Shown here: positions 18,021 through 26,424 of the stretch, piece by piece
How positions within the stretch are numbered: position 1 is the first letter of the stretch
How the letters are laid out: each line of letters starts with the position of its first letter
Assembly: GCF_024580145.1 (NCBI RefSeq)
Contig: NZ_JANINI010000001.1
Location: 5,349 to 57,719 of the forward strand
DNA: 52,371 nucleotides
From: Methyloversatilis sp. XJ19-49
GTDB lineage: Bacteria; Pseudomonadota; Gammaproteobacteria; Burkholderiales; Rhodocyclaceae
Direction: 5' to 3'
Program-made: the position numbers and the translations under genes
The notes under the pieces: model-generated
What the model was told of the DNA's origin: nothing
The model's database searches: none
The model's input: only the letters and a program-made list of their open reading frames with translations

Positions 18021-19649
18021 TCAGTCATCGGTCGGGAGGGTGCGGGGCAGCGGCACCATCACGGCCTGCCCGGGCTGGCTGCAGCCCGCGTCGCAGCAGC
18101 GGCCGGGCTGCCGGTTGCGCGTGATCGAACGCGTTTCATCAGCCAGCACACCGCGATCGAGCAGACGTTCGACCAGATCGACCTTGTCGCCGACCGGGTA
18201 GTTGCGCCAGATTTCCTGCTTCAGCGCGGCCGGCGATCCGCCGCCGTGCAGGCTGATCAGCGAATACCAGCCGCCCTGGTAGGACGCGGTCAGGTCTTCC
18301 ATGAAGCGCGCGACCTCGATCCGCTTGTCGTACGGGATGTCCGGATTGGCGCGCAGCACCTCGGCCAGCGTCGCGGCCGTGGCCGGGTTGTGGTCTTCGT
18401 CCGGGCCGGGCAGGGCGACGATCAGGCCACCCGACACTTCGTGCGCCAGCCGGTGCATGTCGTAGATCTGGGTGGACAGCAGCAGCTTGCCGATATTGGC
18501 GAACACCGGCTCCGGCATGAAGGTGTGCGAGTACGGATCGGCCGCCGCATAGACGCTGGCCGCCACGCCGCAGGCGTAGAACCCTTCTGTGATCTTGATC
18601 AGTTCGACCATCGGGTCGCGCAGATTGGCCTTGCGGTCCGGGTCCAGACCGTTGGCTTCGCACATCAGCGCGGCGGCGCCGATCAGCAGGTCGCCAAAAC
18701 CGGCGCGCGCCGCGATGCAGCTGTGGCGGTGATGGGTGGCGTAGTTGTAGGTGACGGCGCCCGAGTGTTCCCACTCGCCAGCCAGGAACACGCGCTCCCA
18801 GGGCACGAACACCTGGTCGAAGATGACCACGCCGGTGGACTGTCCGTAGCGGCGCGAAAACAGCGGTGAGCCGTGTTCGGGTTTCTCGCCCGGGCGCCCG
18901 GCGGGTCGGGCGACGATGGTGATGCCCGGCGCGTCGACCGGCACCGCGCAGCACACGGCAAAGTCGGCGTCCGCTTCCGTCATGTTGCGCGACGGCATGA
19001 CCAGGAACTCATGCATGTAGGGCGCACCGGTGACGATGGCCTTGGTGCCGGAAATGACGATGCCGCGGGCGTTGCGCTCGACGATGTGCAGATAGACGTC
19101 CGGATTCGACTGCTGGTGCGGCCGCTGGCTGCGGTCGCCCTTGGCGTCGGTCATCGCGATGCCCAGCGTCAGGTCTTCGTCCTGCACGCGCTGAAGATAG
19201 TCGGCGAAGCGGGCGCCGTATTCGGTGTTGCCCCGCGCGTCATCCAGTCGCGCCACCGCCTGACCGATGCCATTGAGTGCGTCATGCGCCAGATAGCGCT
19301 GCGCGCAGCCTGTTTCCTGACACAGGATGCGCACCGCTTCGAGCTTGTTCAGCAGGTCGCCGGACGACTCGTTGATGTGCAGCATGCGATTGACCGTGCG
19401 GCCGCTGCGCGTCTGCAATGCCGTCATCAGCGGGGCCCTGGCCGGGTCGTGCGCGAAGTCGTAGCTCACTGCGAGCGCGTTGATGCCGGGCTGCAGCGAC
19501 GGCGCATCGACGACCGAATCGATCCGCTGGCCATCGACGTACACGGTGGGGGCGTACCTGCGCAGGGACTCACGGTAGTCCTGTCCGGTCATCAGCGTGG
19601 CGGTGCCGGGTGGCGCGTGCTTGTGCATGGGAAGTGTGGTGTGTTCCAT
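18021..19649 (-). CDS. 4-hydroxybutyryl-CoA dehydratase / HpaB-family protein lacking a full Fe-S ligand set
   Basis: A 542-residue protein of the HpaB/AbfD superfamily (flavin-binding, acyl-CoA-dehydrogenase fold). It follows AbfD along most of its length: MTGQDYRESLRR, VSYDFAHDP, DAKGDRSQRPHQQSNPDVYL, VVIFDQVFVPWERVF, and HGGGSPAA near the end. From my memory of AbfD, its [4Fe-4S] ligands are Cys99, Cys103, His292 and Cys299. Here the first Cys (ETGCAQRY) and the His (HHRHS) remain. The second Cys position is Tyr and the last is Ala. The C-terminus adds a Cys-rich tail (GRCCDAGC). A flavin-only reaction is therefore plausible. The start is uncertain: ATG at 19649, ATG at 19628, or TTG at 19667, which would put the operator inside the gene. 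I prefer 19649. Confidence 0.75.
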   Translation of the reverse strand: MEHTTLPMHKHAPPGTATLMTGQDYRESLRRYAPTVYVDGQRIDSVVDAPSLQPGINALAVSYDFAHDPARAPLMTALQTRSGRTVNRMLHINESSGDLLNKLEAVRILCQETGCAQRYLAHDALNGIGQAVARLDDARGNTEYGARFADYLQRVQDEDLTLGIAMTDAKGDRSQRPHQQSNPDVYLHIVERNARGIVISGTKAIVTGAPYMHEFLVMPSRNMTEADADFAVCCAVPVDAPGITIVARPAGRPGEKPEHGSPLFSRRYGQSTGVVIFDQVFVPWERVFLAGEWEHSGAVTYNYATHHRHSCIAARAGFGDLLIGAAALMCEANGLDPDRKANLRDPMVELIKITEGFYACGVAASVYAAADPYSHTFMPEPVFANIGKLLLSTQIYDMHRLAHEVSGGLIVALPGPDEDHNPATAATLAEVLRANPDIPYDKRIEVARFMEDLTASYQGGWYSLISLHGGGSPAALKQEIWRNYPVGDKVDLVERLLDRGVLADETRSITRNRQPGRCCDAGCSQPGQAVMVPLPRTLPTDD

Positions 19650-19652
19650 TGA

Positions 19653-19667
19653 TTGAACACTGTTCAA
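19653..19667. promoter_or_regulatory. TetR-type operator between divergent genes
   Basis: TTGAACA-C-TGTTCAA is a perfect 7-1-7 inverted repeat in the gap between the minus-strand dehydratase-like gene (ATG 19649) and the plus-strand TetR gene (ATG 19695). Occupancy would block both genes, giving autoregulation and control of the enzyme operon. Confidence 0.8.
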
Positions 19668-19694
19668 ATAATTGCGTCAGGTTAAAATCAGGCC

Positions 19695-20393
19695 ATGGTC
19701 AAGTCAACCGTACGGTCACCGGACGACGCCCCGGCGCAGGCTGAACCGAGCGCGCCGCGCGTGCTGCGCGAGGCCGTCATCAACGAAGCGCGGCGCATGC
19801 TGATCCTTGATGCCGCGCGGTCCGCATTCCTGGAACTGGGGCTCGATGGCGCCAGCCTGCGGGAAATCGCCAAGCGTGCCGGCTACACACCGGGCGCGCT
19901 CTACAGCTACTTCGGCAGCCGCGAGGAAATCTACGCCGCACTGCTCGGCGAGTCGCTGCTGCGTCTGCAGCGCCGTGTGGATGACGCGACGCCGGCGGAT
20001 ACCGGGCCCGTGACGGATGAGCGTGCCGCGCTGATCGCGTTGCTGCGTGCCCGGGTGATGGCTTTTTTCGACTTCTATCGCGAGCACCCGCAGGACATGG
20101 ACCTCGGGTTCTATCTGTTCAATGGCGCGCGGCCACGCGGTCTGACCCCGGAACTGAACCAGCAGCTGAACGGCCGGCTGCAGGCCACACTGCAGCCGAT
20201 CCAGACCGTGCTGGTCCGGCTCGGTCTGAATGAAGCGGAGGCGGTGATCGAAACCACCGCGATCTTCGCCCACACCGTCGGCCTGCTGATGCTGAACAAC
20301 ACCGGCCGCATCCGCTTGTTCGGGCAGAACGCGCAGGACCTCCTGGTGCGCTATCTCGAGCCGCTTTCTGCGCGCTTCGCCGGCCCCGCCTGA
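19695..20393 (+). CDS. TetR/AcrR-family transcriptional regulator
   Basis: A 232-residue repressor. The N-terminal helix-turn-helix (about 35-80) is clear: ILDAARSAFLELGLDGASLREIAKRAGYTPGALYSYFGSREEIYAALL. The C-terminal ligand domain is helical. It is divergent from the dehydratase-like gene, and the palindrome at 19653-19667 lies between them. The likely ligand is an intermediate (perhaps a CoA thioester) of the pathway that the neighbouring enzyme serves; this is inference. A TTAAAAT stretch at 19681-19687 could be its -10, leaving almost no leader. Its stop is six bases from that of the convergent COG0523 gene. Confidence 0.9.
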   Translation: MVKSTVRSPDDAPAQAEPSAPRVLREAVINEARRMLILDAARSAFLELGLDGASLREIAKRAGYTPGALYSYFGSREEIYAALLGESLLRLQRRVDDATPADTGPVTDERAALIALLRARVMAFFDFYREHPQDMDLGFYLFNGARPRGLTPELNQQLNGRLQATLQPIQTVLVRLGLNEAEAVIETTAIFAHTVGLLMLNNTGRIRLFGQNAQDLLVRYLEPLSARFAGPA

Positions 20394-20399
20394 CGCCGT

Positions 20400-21686
20400 T
20401 CAGCCGCCGCCGCGAACCGGTGCGGGGCGCGCCGAAAAGCGCCGGGCCTGAACGACCCAGCCGTCTGCCTGCAGGCCGCCGGCTTGCGCGACCGGCATTC
20501 TCTGCGACAGCCAACAGCGCGTCGCCATGAAAGGGTTGGCGGCCACCGCGCGCGCGGCGGCTGCCTGCGGCGGAAGATTGGCAAGCATCGTGCGGATGAG
20601 GTCGCGCTCGTCTTCACCGATGTCGCGCGTGATGAACACCAGACGCCCGTGGCGATCGTCGAACGGGCCGCCTGCCGGCCACGCGGGCAGGCGCAGCGGC
20701 GGGTAGGCCACGTCCTGCACGCACTGGATCACCTGCGGCAGGTCGTCGCCGGCCACATTCATCAAGCCTTTCACCCGCAGCAGACGCGGGCCCCAGGTCT
20801 CCAGGATGCGGCCCATGGCGACTGAAAACCCGTACCAGGGAACCGGTGCTTCGAAGCGGACGACGAAGCTCGATACCGAATCGTCGTGGCGCGCCGACGT
20901 TGCGCGCGCCGGTGCCGGCTGCGTGGTCCAGCGCAGCGGAGCCGCGGCCTGTGCGGCCCGGGCGCTTTCATCGAGCACGCGTTCCTCACCCAGCCACGCC
21001 GCCACATCCGGCAGCTTGCCGGCGGTGGAATAGATGCCGCTGCCGAACAGCTGGTCGGGCTCGATCCGCCCATGGCGCACGTCCAGACGCTGCGCGCCCG
21101 GATTGAGCATGTCGATCCGCGCATCGAGCGCCGTTCGGCTGTCGGCATCGGCCAGGTCGCCCTTGGTGATCAGCAGGCGGTCGGCCATGGCGATCTGGCG
21201 CAGCGCCTCCTGATGGCGGTCGATCTGCTCCAGGCCGTGTGTTGCATCGACCGCGGTCAGCACGCTGTCGCACACGAAACGTGCGGCGATGAAGCGCTCT
21301 TCCATCAGCGTGTAGATGACCGGCACCGGGTCGGCCAGACCGGTGGTTTCGATGAGCACCCGCGTGACCGGCGGAATTTCGCGCTTCGAACTTCTGAGGT
21401 GCAGCTGCCTGAGTGCCGCCACCAGATCGCCCTGCACGCTGCAGCACAGGCAGCCGGAATCAAGCAGAACGGTGGTGTCGTCGAGTCTTTCCACCAGATG
21501 GTGGTCGATGCCCACCTCGCCGAATTCGTTGATCAGGACCGCAGTGCCGGCCATCGCCGGATGCTTCATCAGGCGGTTCAGAAGGGTCGTCTTGCCGGCA
21601 CCGAGAAAGCCGGTCAGCAGGCTCACCGGGATCCGGTCCACCGGGGCGGAACCGGTGCGGGCAGTCGATGGAACACGAGAGGTCAA
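20400..21686 (-). CDS. COG0523 (CobW/P47K) metallochaperone GTPase
   Basis: A 428-residue G3E-family GTPase. It has a Walker A GFLGAGKTTLLNRL (about residue 26), the metal-binding CxCC motif in DSGCLCCSVQGDL (about 80), an ETTGLADP switch region, an ITKGD base-recognition motif and a C-terminal CobW_C domain. COG0523 proteins deliver zinc, cobalt, iron or other metals to client enzymes. No B12 or urease or nitrile-hydratase genes are nearby, so the zinc-ribbon and metal-dependent carboxylase subunits are the best client candidates. The start is a TTG at 21686 with GGAG seven bases upstream; no in-frame ATG precedes the P-loop. Confidence 0.88.
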   Translation of the reverse strand: MTSRVPSTARTGSAPVDRIPVSLLTGFLGAGKTTLLNRLMKHPAMAGTAVLINEFGEVGIDHHLVERLDDTTVLLDSGCLCCSVQGDLVAALRQLHLRSSKREIPPVTRVLIETTGLADPVPVIYTLMEERFIAARFVCDSVLTAVDATHGLEQIDRHQEALRQIAMADRLLITKGDLADADSRTALDARIDMLNPGAQRLDVRHGRIEPDQLFGSGIYSTAGKLPDVAAWLGEERVLDESARAAQAAAPLRWTTQPAPARATSARHDDSVSSFVVRFEAPVPWYGFSVAMGRILETWGPRLLRVKGLMNVAGDDLPQVIQCVQDVAYPPLRLPAWPAGGPFDDRHGRLVFITRDIGEDERDLIRTMLANLPPQAAAARAVAANPFMATRCWLSQRMPVAQAGGLQADGWVVQARRFSARPAPVRGGG

Positions 21687-22213
21687 GGGATTCTCCGAAG
21701 GTTCTGGCGGCGCGGGCGAGTCCGGGAGCCCGGAATCCTCTGGCGCGTTGCAACGGTACTCGAGTCGCCGACCGGGTAGTACCCGGCCTGCGCAAACGCA
21801 GCTTTCGCACCAGCGGCCGACGGCGTGACCCGCCCGCCGCGATGATGCATTTCACCTTTGTTATCAATGACTGAACCCCGTTCGTGGCCGCTACAAGCGT
21901 GGTGCAGGCGATCGTACTTTGGTATAACGCATCATTGTAGAGGGTCGGGGTCGCATCGCTCTCGTGTCCGCTTCGGGATACCGACGCACAGAGCCGGTCA
22001 GCGGTTCTTGTGGCAACGGTTCCCGCGCACGCGCGCAGCGGCGTCACCGGCAGACCCGTGCTTCTCTCCCGTTGCAAGGCGGGACAGTCCGATCCCCCGC
22101 ATGTTGGCCAGATTGATCCGGATCGCTGCGGCCTTGCCGACGCGTGCCGCTCGACCGCGTCGGCAAGACGATGCGCGGATGCTGCGGTGCTTCAGGACAA
22201 ACCAGGGAGGTGC
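21687..22213. other. Divergent intergenic region, COG0523 / AcoR-like regulator
   Basis: There is no convincing gene in 527 bases, although plus-strand frames stay open into the regulator. The region is less GC-rich at 21840-21940. A TATAAC -10-like hexamer at 21923-21928 lacks a good -35. I see no Zur-type palindrome. The GGGAGG at 22205-22210 sets the regulator start at 22214. Confidence 0.4.
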
Positions 22214-24310
22214 ATGAGTTCGACCACTTCAGCCCAGCTGTTTTCCGAGCCGGAAAACGATCATCAGGTGATGGCGTCGTGGGAGCGTTTCCTGAATGGC
22301 GACGAGGGCGGTGCGGATGCCCTGCGCCGCCTGATCGATGATTCATGGCGACGCTGCCAGGGCGCCAGCGTCGATCCGGCGATCTATCAGGCGCCGCCGC
22401 CGATCAAGGAAAACTCGCTGCATTCGCTGCAGACCGAATGCAGCGAACTGCTGACGGCGAGCACGCCGGTGATGGCTGCGGCGCGCGACTTCCTCGCGGA
22501 AACCGGTACGGTCATGGTGCTGACCGACCAGAGCGGCACGATCCTGAATCTCGAAGGCGACATGTCGACGCGTGGCGCAGCGGAGGACGTGCATCTGCTG
22601 TCCGGCGCCAACTGGAGTGAACTCGCCTGCGGCACCAACGCGATCGGTACCGCGCTGGCGGTCGGGCATGCCGTGCAGATCCACTCGGCGGAGCACTACT
22701 GCGCGGGCATCAAGCGCTGGTCCTGCGCGGCCACCGTGGTGCGCGACCCGTACGACAAGTCCATCCTCGGTGTCGTCGATGTGTCCGCCCTGACCGAGTC
22801 CTACAACCGTCTCAGTCTCGCGCTGGTGCTCGCGACGGCAGGCCGCATCGAAAACCGGCTGGCCAAGCTGGAACTGGACATCCGTTACCGCCTGCTCGAA
22901 GAGTGCGTCGCCCGGCTGTCCAGCCGGACCACCGATGGCGTCATCGTGTTCGACCGTCGCGGGCGTGCCATCAAGTCCAACGGGCGCTCGTCGGCGATCA
23001 TTTCCGATCTGGGCATCGACGCGGCCGCCGTCGATCCGGAAGGGCTGTCATCGCTGAGCTTGCGCTGGAACAAGCGAAAGGATTCGCCGGACGATCTGCC
23101 CGACTGGATACGCCGGGAGTGGGTCGAGCCCGTCATCGAGAATGGCGAGCACATCGGCAGTGTGCTGACCCTGCCGAGCCGGCGCGGATCGATGCTGGCA
23201 GGCAGTCGCCGCAGCAGTCTGCCTGCTGCCAGCGGCGACGCATCCGACAAGCGCGGTTTCGAGAGGATCATCGGTCAATCCGATGCCCTGATGCAGGCAG
23301 TCAGCCGCGCCCAGCAGTTGGCCAAGTCCCGCGTGCCGGTGCTGCTGCTGGGAGAAACCGGCGTCGGCAAGGATGTGTTCGCGCGCTGCATCCATGAATC
23401 GGGGACGTCGGCGGGCGCGCCATTCGTGGCGTTGAATTGCGGTGGCTTTTCGCGCGAGCTGCTGTCGAGCGAGCTGTTCGGTTACGCTGAGGGCGCCTTC
23501 ACCGGTGCCCGGCAGGGCGGGGCCATCGGCAAGATAGAAGCGGCCAGCGGCGGCACCCTCTTTCTCGATGAAATCGGTGAAATGCCGCTCGATCTGCAGC
23601 CCCACTTCCTGCGCGTGCTAGAGGAGGGCGAGGTCTATCGAATCGGTGAAAACAAGCCGAGAAAGGTGAGCTTCCGGCTCATTGCCGCAACCAATCGCGA
23701 CCTGCGCAAGGAAATCCAGTCCGGCGGATTCCGCATGGACCTGTTTTACCGGGTGGCCGTCACCAGCATCAACATCCCTTCGCTGCGTGACCGCACCGAC
23801 GATATCGCGCTGCTCGGCGAGTATTTCCTGACGCAACTGTCGCACCGGCACGACATGCCCAGGCGGACCTTGTCACCTGCCGTCCTGAGCGTATTGCAGC
23901 GGCACGCCTGGCAGGGAAACATCCGCGAATTCCGCAACGTGATGGAAAGCATGCTGCTCATGTCCGGGAACACGGTTCTGGACGTGAGCGATCTTCCGCC
24001 TCATGTGCTGTCGCCACCACTGTCATCCGCATCAAGCCCTTCAGCGGCGACCGTTGTACCGGCCGGATCCGTCGCGGCAATGACGGTTGCGGACGGCGCC
24101 ACGCCATTGACCGGCATGGAGAATGCCGAACGGGAAGTGATCTTGAACGCCATCATCAAGCATGGCGGAAACATGACCGCCGCTGCGCGCGAAGCGGGCA
24201 TCGCCAAGAGCACGCTCTACGTGAAGCTCAAGCGCTTCGGCATCGACGAGCGGCTTAAACGCTCCGGTCTGGACGGCCTCACGCGTGACCGGCAGGACAT
24301 GCCGGCCTGA
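22214..24310 (+). CDS. AcoR/AcxR-like sigma-54-dependent activator
   Basis: A 698-residue enhancer-binding protein. The N-terminal part has the AcoR-type SWRRC motif and a GAF-like sensor (about 65-210: TVMVLTDQSGTILNLEGD, ACGTNAIGTALAVGHAVQIHSAEHY). A second PAS-like segment follows (about 230-330). The AAA+ domain has GETGVGKDVFARCIH, the sigma-54 contact loop GAFTGA, and Walker [17 protein letters not shown]-terminal Fis helix-turn-helix (NMTAAAREAGIAKSTLYVKLKRFGI) completes it. This is the architecture of activators of acetoin and acetone carboxylase operons. It is the most likely activator of the sigma-54 promoter at 17085-17100, about 5 kb away. The ATG at 22214 is fixed by GGGAGG four bases upstream. 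Downstream, 24311-24588 holds only a small hairpin (24313-24327) and no gene. Confidence 0.92.
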   Translation: MSSTTSAQLFSEPENDHQVMASWERFLNGDEGGADALRRLIDDSWRRCQGASVDPAIYQAPPPIKENSLHSLQTECSELLTASTPVMAAARDFLAETGTVMVLTDQSGTILNLEGDMSTRGAAEDVHLLSGANWSELACGTNAIGTALAVGHAVQIHSAEHYCAGIKRWSCAATVVRDPYDKSILGVVDVSALTESYNRLSLALVLATAGRIENRLAKLELDIRYRLLEECVARLSSRTTDGVIVFDRRGRAIKSNGRSSAIISDLGIDAAAVDPEGLSSLSLRWNKRKDSPDDLPDWIRREWVEPVIENGEHIGSVLTLPSRRGSMLAGSRRSSLPAASGDASDKRGFERIIGQSDALMQAVSRAQQLAKSRVPVLLLGETGVGKDVFARCIHESGTSAGAPFVALNCGGFSRELLSSELFGYAEGAFTGARQGGAIGKIEAASGGTLFLDEIGEMPLDLQPHFLRVLEEGEVYRIGENKPRKVSFRLIAATNRDLRKEIQSGGFRMDLFYRVAVTSINIPSLRDRTDDIALLGEYFLTQLSHRHDMPRRTLSPAVLSVLQRHAWQGNIREFRNVMESMLLMSGNTVLDVSDLPPHVLSPPLSSASSPSAATVVPAGSVAAMTVADGATPLTGMENAEREVILNAIIKHGGNMTAAAREAGIAKSTLYVKLKRFGIDERLKRSGLDGLTRDRQDMPA

Positions 24311-24588
24311 TCACGACGGAACGTCGTTCAGTGGCTGCCGGATTGCGCCATCGCGCAGTGCCACAGCACCCTTGCGCACCGCAAGACCTGCCCCAAGTTG
24401 GCGCACTCGTCACCCGATTGCAACATTCACCCTTGAGAATCCGACATTGCGGCGTGTCACGCATCGCCGCGCAAGTCATTCAGTCCCGTTTTCCGTTTCG
24501 CGCCCATCACGGATTCGCGGAGCGGACATACCGCACACAACGACGGACCGGTCATGCGTCCAGACATACAAGACCGTTCAGGCGCTCC

Positions 24589-25386
24589 ATGAAAGATTCG
24601 CTCGCGCAGGAACAGGTGGACGTACAGCTGCTGCTGTTCACGATCGAAACGTCCATCAGGGTGGTCAAGCGCTTCCAGTTCTTTCTGTGGGCGCAGGGTT
24701 CGCTGCAGACCTTCCTGCCGCACGAAACCCTGCTTTGTGCCTGTGGTGATCTGGACCGCGGCAACTTCCGCGCGCTGGTGTTTTCGCGTTCCGTCCTTGC
24801 GCCTGAGATCGAGGCGCAGATGACCAATCCGGTCGATGGGTTGATCGGCCGTCTGATCGAGGACTGGCGCAACGGCGCGCGCGAACCGCTGGCCCGTTCG
24901 AGCGGTCCGCGCAACCGCGACAGCAGTACGGCGCTGCTGCGCACGCTGGGCATCGAGCATGCCCTGGCGCACGGCTGTCGCGAAGCGCGCGGCGAGCAGT
25001 CCACGTTCTTTGCGCTGCTCGGCGTGCCGGCGGCGCCGACCAGTCAGGACGCGCGCCACATCGAGCTGCTGATGCCCAATCTTCACCTGGCACTGCTGCG
25101 CATCGTCGAGTTCGAGCGCGCCGAATCGGGTGAGCGCACAGGCAGACGCTCGCCTTTTCAGGCGACACTGAGCGGACGCGAGCTGCAGGTGCTCGACTGG
25201 GTGCGCGAAGGCAAGACGAATCAGGAAATCGGGCAGATCCTGGACATCAGCCCACTGACCGTGAAGAACCATATCCAGAAAATCCTGCGCAAGCTCGACG
25301 TGACCAACCGCGCACAGGCCGTGGCGCGGATCACTGCGCTGCGCGCACACGAAGGCGGCGTCGAAACGGCGCGGGACATGTCATGA
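24589..25386 (+). CDS. epsA: EpsA-like LuxR-family regulator
   Basis: A 265-residue regulator with an N-terminal ~190-residue sensory region of the EpsA/XrtB-associated type (VKRFQFFLWAQGSLQTFLPHETLLCACG) and a C-terminal LuxR/GerE helix-turn-helix (LSGRELQVLDWVREGKTNQEIGQILDISPLTVKNHIQKILRKLDV, about 195-245). In methylotrophic betaproteobacteria EpsA-type proteins sit at exopolysaccharide/PEP-CTERM loci. No such genes are here, so this is an orphan copy. Its stop overlaps the ATG of the ankyrin gene (ATGA). The start at 24589 matches the family; upstream in-frame extension is unconserved in appearance. Confidence 0.8.
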   Translation: MKDSLAQEQVDVQLLLFTIETSIRVVKRFQFFLWAQGSLQTFLPHETLLCACGDLDRGNFRALVFSRSVLAPEIEAQMTNPVDGLIGRLIEDWRNGAREPLARSSGPRNRDSSTALLRTLGIEHALAHGCREARGEQSTFFALLGVPAAPTSQDARHIELLMPNLHLALLRIVEFERAESGERTGRRSPFQATLSGRELQVLDWVREGKTNQEIGQILDISPLTVKNHIQKILRKLDVTNRAQAVARITALRAHEGGVETARDMS

Positions 25387-26207
25387 ACAGGACGATATCG
25401 ATGCTGCAGCGCCAGACATTCTTCCTTCTGCTGGGCTTCTGGCTGGCCGGCGCGCAGGCACAGGATGTACCACCCGAGTGGCAGGGCCGCATCGCCGAGC
25501 CCGAACGGCCGCGCGCCGCCGTGCCGGTGACCGCGCTCGAGTACGCCGACATCCGGCGCAGCGGTGCCGACGTCGAACCACGCACTTATCGTGCGGCGGA
25601 TATCGCGCTGCTCTCTGCTGCGCGTCGCGGTGAGTGGGTCACCGCGGCGAAACTGCTGAAGGCCGGTGCGCCGGCCAACGCACGAGACGTGTGGGGCGAC
25701 AGCGTGCTGGTCCATGCGGCGGCGGCCGGTGAAACCGAGTTCGTGCGCGCGCTGATCAACGCCGGTGCCCACGTCGACCGGCGCGGCTCCAAGGGCTTCA
25801 CGCCGCTGGGCGCGGCAGCGCTCGCCGGCCATCACAAGGTGGTCGATCTGCTGCTGCGCGCCGGTGCCGACATCGACGCCAAAAGTTCGAACGGCCACAC
25901 GCCGCTGATCGACGCCGTGATGCTCGACCGCAGCGAGGTGGTGGCCGTGCTGCTGCGCCACCGGCCGCAATGGGAATTCCAGACCGAGCGCGAATTCGGC
26001 CGCCATGCGCTGTCGCTGGCGGCATCTCTCGGTCACCTGAACGTGCTCGACCAGTTGCTGGAGGCCGGTTTCGACCCGAATATTCCGGATCGCGGCGGTT
26101 TCAATGCGCTGTACTGGGCGGTATTCAAGAAGCAGCGGCTGGCCGTCGCCCACCTGCTGGCGCTCGGCGCCGATCCGGGCGCCATGTCGACCGACATCTA
26201 CGACTGA
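25383..26207 (+). CDS. Exported ankyrin-repeat protein
   Basis: A 274-residue protein with a signal peptide (MNRTISMLQRQTFFLLLGFWLAGAQAQ, likely cut after AQA). It has about six ankyrin-type repeats from residue 75 (ALLSAARRGEWVTAAKLLKAGAPANARD; GFTPLGAAALAGHHKVVDLLLRAGADIDAK; GGFNALYWAVFKKQRLAVAHLLALGADP). It should be a periplasmic protein-protein interaction module; its partner is unknown. The ATG overlaps the stop of the EpsA-like gene by four bases, so both are translated from one message. A short GC-rich hairpin (GGCGG-TCCGG-CCGCC) lies about 40 bases past the stop. Confidence 0.85.
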   Translation: MNRTISMLQRQTFFLLLGFWLAGAQAQDVPPEWQGRIAEPERPRAAVPVTALEYADIRRSGADVEPRTYRAADIALLSAARRGEWVTAAKLLKAGAPANARDVWGDSVLVHAAAAGETEFVRALINAGAHVDRRGSKGFTPLGAAALAGHHKVVDLLLRAGADIDAKSSNGHTPLIDAVMLDRSEVVAVLLRHRPQWEFQTEREFGRHALSLAASLGHLNVLDQLLEAGFDPNIPDRGGFNALYWAVFKKQRLAVAHLLALGADPGAMSTDIYD

Positions 26208-26424
26208 CCGCCGGCACCGCGCAGGTCATCATCTCTGCCGCGCCCGCGCGGCGGTCCGGCCGCCGTCTCGCGGTTGTCGGTTCGGGCAGGGCGCCGGCTG
26301 GCCCGGGATGTCGCCCCGGTGATACCATTCGCTGCTTTTCCCACGACCTGCGCGGCCTGCAAAACGATGCGTCCGGCACACCGCGGCGCGCACTGAGCGG
26401 CCCGGGCTCCCAAGGCTTGAATTC

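Noticed and set aside
18021-19667. Calling the HpaB/AbfD-like gene a 4-hydroxyphenylacetate 3-monooxygenase
   Set aside because: The sequence follows the 4-hydroxybutyryl-CoA dehydratase branch more closely than HpaB, and no HpaC flavin reductase gene is nearby.
21840-21940. Zur box upstream of the COG0523 gene
   Set aside because: The region is AT-richer and contains GGTATAACG, but there is no palindrome matching the Zur consensus on either strand.
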